Shown here in pieces: positions 59,464 to 64,000 of a stretch of 64,000 bases of DNA. The stretch comes from JAUYQR01 sp050632395 (lineage in GTDB: Bacteria; Pseudomonadota; Alphaproteobacteria; Rhodobacterales; Rhodobacteraceae): positions 3,782,001 through 3,846,000 of the forward strand of contig NZ_CP192600.1 in assembly GCF_050632395.1 (NCBI RefSeq), in the 5' to 3' direction. The notes below the pieces were generated by a model that worked only from the letters and a program-made list of their open reading frames with translations, did not search any database and was not told the DNA's origin. How positions within the stretch are numbered: the first letter of the stretch is position 1; each line of letters starts with the position of its first letter. A program made the position numbers and the translations under genes.

Positions 59464-60359
59464 CAGTCCCCTCCCTTGCTGCGCTCAAGCGCGATTCGGT
59501 ACGCCATCTTGCGCGGTATCCCCAGACTTTGCGACACAACACTTGCTGCATCCTTAACGCTCATCGTCTGCAGCGCCCCGTCCAGCGCCGCTTCGATACG
59601 TTCCGCGCTGGCTTCTTCCGGCAGGGCGCGGTCGACCAGAACCACGATCTCGCCCTTTAGCGCCCGGTCAGCGAAATCGCCGACAAGTTCGGCCAAGGTG
59701 CCGCGCGCCACCTCCTCGAAGCGTTTGGTCAATTCGCGACATACCACCGCGTGCCGGGCGCCGCCGCAGGTTGTGACCAGATCGGCCAGCAGGGCACCAA
59801 CCCGCTTGGGGCTTTCGTAAAAGATCAGCGTGGCCTGCACCGCCGCGAACTCTTCCAGATAGCGCAGCCGGGCCGACCCCGTGGTCGGTGCAAACCCTGC
59901 GAACAGGAACCTGTCGGACGGCAGCCCCGAAACGGTCAGCGCACAGATCGCGGCACAAGGGCCGGGGGCGGCAAAGATCGGCAAGCCTTCGGCCACCACC
60001 GCACGGGCCAGCACGAAGCCTGGGTCCGAAATCAGCGGTGTCCCCGCTTCGGACGCATAGGCAGCCGACTTCCCTTCGCGCAGCGCGGCGATCAGCCGGG
60101 CCGCCACCGCATCGCCGCTATGTTCATGATACGACATCACATGCCGCGTCCCCAGAGAGACGCCGTGGATCTCCATCAGGTGCTTCAGCGTGCGGGTGTC
60201 CTCGGCCAGAAGGAGGTCTGCCCCCGCCAGCACATCCAGCGCGCGCAGTGTGATATCCCTCGCCGCGCCGATCGGCGTCGAGACAAAATGCAGCCCCGGT
60301 GGTATTGCGCGTACGCCGGTTTGATCGGCTACGGATGCGGTCCAGTTCGGTTGCCTCAC
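59463..60359 (-). CDS. rsmI: 16S rRNA 2'-O-methyltransferase RsmI
   Basis: Methylates the ribose of C1402 in 16S rRNA using S-adenosylmethionine. The product is about 298 residues from GTG 60359, the likeliest start (GGGAAG upstream). The tetrapyrrole-methylase fold shows LHFVSTPIGAARDITLRALD, AEDTRTLKHLM, SAAYASEAGTPLISDPGFVL and the PSDRFLFAGFAP region, with IFYESPKRV in the C-terminal half. A longer frame to 60446 would overlap the divergent lipoprotein gene. Confidence 0.93.
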   Translation of the reverse strand: MRQPNWTASVADQTGVRAIPPGLHFVSTPIGAARDITLRALDVLAGADLLLAEDTRTLKHLMEIHGVSLGTRHVMSYHEHSGDAVAARLIAALREGKSAAYASEAGTPLISDPGFVLARAVVAEGLPIFAAPGPCAAICALTVSGLPSDRFLFAGFAPTTGSARLRYLEEFAAVQATLIFYESPKRVGALLADLVTTCGGARHAVVCRELTKRFEEVARGTLAELVGDFADRALKGEIVVLVDRALPEEASAERIEAALDGALQTMSVKDAASVVSQSLGIPRKMAYRIALERSKGGD

Positions 60360-60433
60360 AAGTTTACTTCCCTTTCGCAACCAATTAGTTTGGCCCGCAG
60401 TTGTTGCACCGTCGCCCAGAGTGAGGAACCTCC

Positions 60434-61603
60434 ATGTTGTCCGCAATTCTACGGGCCCGCAAGTCGTTGGGTCATTTCGTCCTCGTTCTGTTCGCTGTCG
60501 TGCTCAGCGCCTGCGTGCCTGCCGGCGGCCCATCGGGGCCGGGCAATGCAACCGGCTCGGTGCAAGTTGCGCTCCTCATTCCCTCGGGCTCGGGGTCGGG
60601 CACGGACGAGCTCTTCGGCCAGAACCTTGAAAACGCCGCCCGGCTGGCGATGGCGGACCTATCGGGCGTGACCGTGGACCTGCGGGTCTACAAGACCGGC
60701 GGCAGCCCGGCGCAGGCCCGCGCGTTGGCGCGGCAGGCGGTTGACGAGGGTGCCAAGATCATCCTCGGTCCGTTCTATTCCGAAGAGGCGAACGCGGCCG
60801 GTGCGGCCGTGGCCGGGGATGGCGTCAATGTCCTCGCCTTCTCTAACAACTCCGACATCGCAGGCGGCAACGTCTTCGTCCTTGGCCAGACCTTCGACAA
60901 CACCGCCCGTCGCCTGGCGAATTACGCCGTGCGCAATGGCAAAAGCCGCGTCCTGATCGTGCATGACCAGAATGTCGCTGGCACCGCCGGCCGCGCCGCG
61001 ATCGAGCGGGGCGTCACCTCAGCCGGCGGATCGGTCGTCGGCACCAGTTCCTACGAATTCTCGCAAAACGGCATCGTTCAGGCCGCGACCGGCATCGCAC
61101 AGACGGCGCGCAGTTCCGGTGCCTCGGCGATCTTCCTCACCGCCACCACTGACGGGGCGCTGCCGTTGATCAGCCAGATGCTGGTGGAAAACGGCGTCGA
61201 CCGCTCTGCCACCCAGTTCATCGGCCTGACCCGCTGGGACATTCCCGCCGCCACCGTGGCCCTGCCCGGTGTGCAGGGCGGCTGGTTCGCGATGCCCGAT
61301 CCCGGTCTGTCCAACCAGTTTCAGGCGCGTTACTCAGCAGCCTACGGGGCTGCGCCGCATCCGGTGGCCGGGCTGGCCTACGACGGTATCGCCGCGATCG
61401 GCGCGCTGGTGCGTCAGGGCAAGGCCGATGCCCTGACCGCCAATGCCCTGACCCAAAGTGCAGGCTTCGTCGGCGTGTCGGGCATCTTCCGCTTCCTGCC
61501 GAACGGCACCAACGAACGCGGGCTTGCCGTGGCCCAGATCCGCAACAACCAGGTCGTGGTGATTGATCCCAGCCCCCGCAGCTTCGCCGGTGCCGGGTTC
61601 TGA
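60434..61603 (+). CDS. LpoA-like penicillin-binding-protein activator lipoprotein
   Basis: Outer-membrane-type lipoprotein of 389 residues with a lipobox (LSAC, Cys near residue 26) after a hydrophobic signal. The remainder is a periplasmic-binding-protein type I fold similar to LpoA C-terminal domains: VQVALLIPSGSGSG, DEGAKIILGPFYSEEANAAG, VNVLAFSNNSDIAGG and GLAYDGIAAIGALVRQ. E. coli LpoA activates PBP1a; this protein lacks the large helical N-terminal half. GAGGAACC lies just before the ATG. The neighbour rsmI-yraN pair matches the classical order. Confidence 0.88.
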   Translation: MLSAILRARKSLGHFVLVLFAVVLSACVPAGGPSGPGNATGSVQVALLIPSGSGSGTDELFGQNLENAARLAMADLSGVTVDLRVYKTGGSPAQARALARQAVDEGAKIILGPFYSEEANAAGAAVAGDGVNVLAFSNNSDIAGGNVFVLGQTFDNTARRLANYAVRNGKSRVLIVHDQNVAGTAGRAAIERGVTSAGGSVVGTSSYEFSQNGIVQAATGIAQTARSSGASAIFLTATTDGALPLISQMLVENGVDRSATQFIGLTRWDIPAATVALPGVQGGWFAMPDPGLSNQFQARYSAAYGAAPHPVAGLAYDGIAAIGALVRQGKADALTANALTQSAGFVGVSGIFRFLPNGTNERGLAVAQIRNNQVVVIDPSPRSFAGAGF

Positions 61604-64000
61604 GGGCGCGCGGCTCGACGCCCGCCCGACCTCGACGCCAACCCCCACACCGGCAGCAGCGCCACAGCCTGACGCCCGTTTCGGCGTGGCACAGCTACTC
61701 GATGCAGCCGCGCTGAGCGCGGCAATCGCCGCCGAACTGGCGGCGCCGGACCCGCGCGCTGCCCGTGCCGTGGCGGTCCGGCACCTCGCCGCCGCCAAGG
61801 CCACCGCGAACGAGCATCTGGAAGCGGTGTTCAAGGCTCATCCGATCGAGGCGCGCACGCTTATCACCGCACAGGCGGCCCTGACCGATGTGCTGGTGCG
61901 GGTGGCGTTGAATGTGGCCTGCCTGCTGCACCCCACCCCCAACCCGACCGAGGCCGAGCGGATCGCCGTCCTTGGTGTCGGCGGCTACGGCCGCGCCGAG
62001 ATGGCGCCGCATTCCGACGTCGACCTGCTGTTCCTGACGCCGTGGAAGATCACGCCCTGGGCCGAAAGCGTGATCGAAAGCATGCTTTACATCCTGTGGG
62101 ACCTGAAGCTGAAGGTCGGCCACTCCAGCCGCACGGTGAAAGACTGCCTGCGCCTCGGCCGCGACGACATCACCATCCGAACCGCGCTCTTGGAGCACCG
62201 CTTCATCGCCGGCTACGAGCCCCTCGCGGTCGAACTGGGCGACCGGCTCTGGTCCGATCTCTTCCGCAACACCGGCCCGGAATTCATCGAGGCAAAGCTG
62301 GCCGAACGCGCCGAACGGCACAAACGGCAAGGGGGGCAGCGTTACGTCCTTGAACCCAACGTGAAAGAGGGCAAGGGCGGACTGCGCGATCTGCAGACCC
62401 TGTACTGGATCGGTAAGTACCTGCACCGCGTCCCGTCCTCGGACGGTCTTGTCGGCGCGGGCCTGCTCAGCCGCGAAGAATACGAGATCTTCAACCGGGC
62501 CGAAAACTTCCTCTGGGCCGCGCGGTGCCACCTGCACTACATCACCGGGCGCGCGACCGACGTGCTGACTTTCGATCTTCAGGTCGAGGTCGCGGCCCGG
62601 ATGGGCTATCGCGATTCAGCTGGGCGGCGCGCGGTCGAACACTTCATGCAGGATTACTTCCGCCTCGCCACCCGCGTCGGCGAATTGACCCGCATCTTCC
62701 TCACCGAGCTGGAAGCCCGCCACGCCAAGCGCGAAGCCTCGCTGTTCGGCATCTTCAAGCGCACCAAGAAGGTCCGCCCCGGCTACAAGCTGGTGCAAGG
62801 CCGCATCGACGTGATCGACCAGCGCGAATTTCTTGCCGACAAGCTGAACATCCTGCGCGTCTTCGAAGAGGCGCTGCGCACCGGCTATCTCCTTCACCCC
62901 AACATCATGCGGCTTCTGGCGGCCAACCTCGACCTGATCGACGACGACATGCGCGAAAACCCCGAAGCGCGTCGCATTTTCCTCGATCTGCTGCTGAAAC
63001 ACGGCAACCCCGAACGCAGCTTGCGCCGGATGAACGAACTTGGCGTTCTGGGCACCTTCATCCCGGAATTCGAAGCCATCGTCGCGATGATGCAGTTCAA
63101 CCTTTACCACCACTACACGGTCGACGAGCATATCATCCAGACGATCAGCTGCCTTGCCCAGATCGAACGCGGCGAACTGGTGGAAGAACTTCCCGTCGCT
63201 TCGGGCATTCTGAAAGACGGCGTCAACCGCCGCGTCCTTTACGTGGCCCTGCTCCTGCACGACATCGGCAAGGGACGCCCCGAAGACCACTCCATCATCG
63301 GCGCGCAGATCGCCCGGCGCATCTGCCCGCGTCTGGGCCTTGATGCAGAGGAATGCGAAACCGTCGAATGGCTAGTGCGCTATCACCTGCTGATGTCGGA
63401 CATGGCGCAGAAACGCGACATCGGTGATCCCCGCACCGTGCGCGATTTCGCCAAGGCCGTCAAAACCCGCAAGCGGCTGGACCTGCTGACCGTGCTTACC
63501 GTCTGCGACATTCGCGGCGTCGGCCCCGGCACCTGGAACAACTGGAAGGCCATGCTGCTGCGCCAGCTTTACAAGCTGACCTCGGATGCGCTGGAAGGCG
63601 GCCTTGAAACCGTCAACCGCGAGAACCGCAAGGACGAGGCGAAACTTGCCCTGCGCGCCCGCCTTTCCAACTGGGAACCCGCAGCCCTCGACCATGAAAC
63701 CGGCCGCCATTACGCACCTTACTGGCAGGGGCTGTCCACCGACACGCACGAGGTGTTCGCCACCCTCCTGCGCGGCATTGGCGATGATGAGATCCGAATT
63801 GACCTGCACCCCGATCCCGACCGTGACGCTACGCGCGCCTGCTTTGCGCTGGCCGATCATCCCGGCATCTTTAGCCGTCTGGCGGGCGCCTTGGCACTGG
63901 TTGGCGCCAACGTCGTCGACGCCCGCACCTACACCTCGAAAGATGGCTACGCGACCGCCGTGTTCTGGGTGCAGGACATCGAGGGCAGACCCTATGAAGT
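61590..64000 (+). CDS. glnD: [Protein-PII] uridylyltransferase/uridylyl-removing enzyme, 3' end missing
   Basis: Bifunctional nitrogen sensor that uridylylates PII when glutamine is low and removes UMP when it is high. The visible ~800 codons run off the window. They contain the nucleotidyltransferase motif GVGGYGRAEMAPHSDVDLLF and EPNVKEGKGGLRDLQTLYWI. The HD domain of the removing activity reads VALLLHDIGKGRPEDHSIIG, and the first ACT domain starts near 63830 (FALADHPGIFSRLAGALALV). The start is uncertain: GTG 61590, overlapping the lipoprotein gene by 14 bases, is my choice. TTG 61563 and GTG 61686 are the alternatives, and no clear ribosome-binding site decides. Confidence 0.92.
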   Translation, partial: MPGSEGARLDARPTSTPTPTPAAAPQPDARFGVAQLLDAAALSAAIAAELAAPDPRAARAVAVRHLAAAKATANEHLEAVFKAHPIEARTLITAQAALTDVLVRVALNVACLLHPTPNPTEAERIAVLGVGGYGRAEMAPHSDVDLLFLTPWKITPWAESVIESMLYILWDLKLKVGHSSRTVKDCLRLGRDDITIRTALLEHRFIAGYEPLAVELGDRLWSDLFRNTGPEFIEAKLAERAERHKRQGGQRYVLEPNVKEGKGGLRDLQTLYWIGKYLHRVPSSDGLVGAGLLSREEYEIFNRAENFLWAARCHLHYITGRATDVLTFDLQVEVAARMGYRDSAGRRAVEHFMQDYFRLATRVGELTRIFLTELEARHAKREASLFGIFKRTKKVRPGYKLVQGRIDVIDQREFLADKLNILRVFEEALRTGYLLHPNIMRLLAANLDLIDDDMRENPEARRIFLDLLLKHGNPERSLRRMNELGVLGTFIPEFEAIVAMMQFNLYHHYTVDEHIIQTISCLAQIERGELVEELPVASGILKDGVNRRVLYVALLLHDIGKGRPEDHSIIGAQIARRICPRLGLDAEECETVEWLVRYHLLMSDMAQKRDIGDPRTVRDFAKAVKTRKRLDLLTVLTVCDIRGVGPGTWNNWKAMLLRQLYKLTSDALEGGLETVNRENRKDEAKLALRARLSNWEPAALDHETGRHYAPYWQGLSTDTHEVFATLLRGIGDDEIRIDLHPDPDRDATRACFALADHPGIFSRLAGALALVGANVVDARTYTSKDGYATAVFWVQDIEGRPYE

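Noticed and set aside
1..64000. tRNA or rRNA genes
   Set aside because: I looked for T-loop and acceptor-stem patterns and rRNA-like stretches and saw none; a dedicated search would be more sensitive.

Overview
The window is a GC-rich stretch of an alphaproteobacterial chromosome. It most likely comes from the Rhodobacteraceae (Rhodobacter/Gemmobacter/Tabrizicola-like). The signs are a class I lysyl-tRNA synthetase, an RpoH-type sigma factor, a CobP/CobC-like pair, an Acs-Adk pair, the rsmI-yraN-gshB block, and a dispersed intergenic repeat of a type I associate with this family. The genus call is inference from gene content. I found no rRNA, tRNA, CRISPR array, insertion sequence, integrase or replication origin.

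Region 1 (1-28.5 kb) is mostly housekeeping: ribosomal protein L25 and peptidyl-tRNA hydrolase; a ycjX-ycjF pair; truA; then an acetate/signalling block with acetyl-CoA synthetase, adenylate kinase, an MFS carrier with a large extra-membrane insert, a CBS-DUF294 protein that lacks its cyclic-nucleotide domain, a receiver protein and a wrecked PAS-exonuclease gene. SulP, a flavin-reductase-like protein, a phage-like beta-helix spike protein, lysK, dacB, nadD, ettA, small membrane proteins, a solo ParA and a cold-shock protein follow.

Region 2 (28.5-50 kb) is catabolic and centred on trimethylammonium compounds. A minus-strand series encodes a beta-keto acid cleavage enzyme, an HD-domain protein, a carnitine dehydrogenase-thioesterase fusion and an acyl-CoA dehydrogenase. 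After a 248-base gap it continues with an NDP-forming acyl-CoA synthetase, a CaiD-like hydratase, an OsmC protein and a choline-dehydrogenase-like GMC enzyme. A choline sulfatase converges on this series and a GlxA-type AraC regulator diverges from it. Together these could feed choline-O-sulfate, choline, gamma-butyrobetaine and carnitine into glycine betaine. An S15 hydrolase, an M3 peptidase, an amino-acid ABC importer without a local ATPase, an extradiol dioxygenase-like protein and an amidase surround it.

Region 3 (50-64 kb) returns to core functions: coaBC-dut-moeB (overlapping genes), rpoH, cobP-cobC, a glutathione transferase with a cysteine-rich tail, comM, gshB, yraN, rsmI, an LpoA-like lipoprotein, and the first four fifths or so of glnD running off the right edge.

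The clearest non-coding signal is a nine-copy intergenic repeat between 33.0 and 56.4 kb, with a conserved head and variable hairpins. A second is an identical perfect palindrome directly abutting two different stop codons (50.27 and 58.03 kb). The best candidate for little-described biology is the carnitine/gamma-butyrobetaine gene set with its PhnZ/TmpB-like HD protein.
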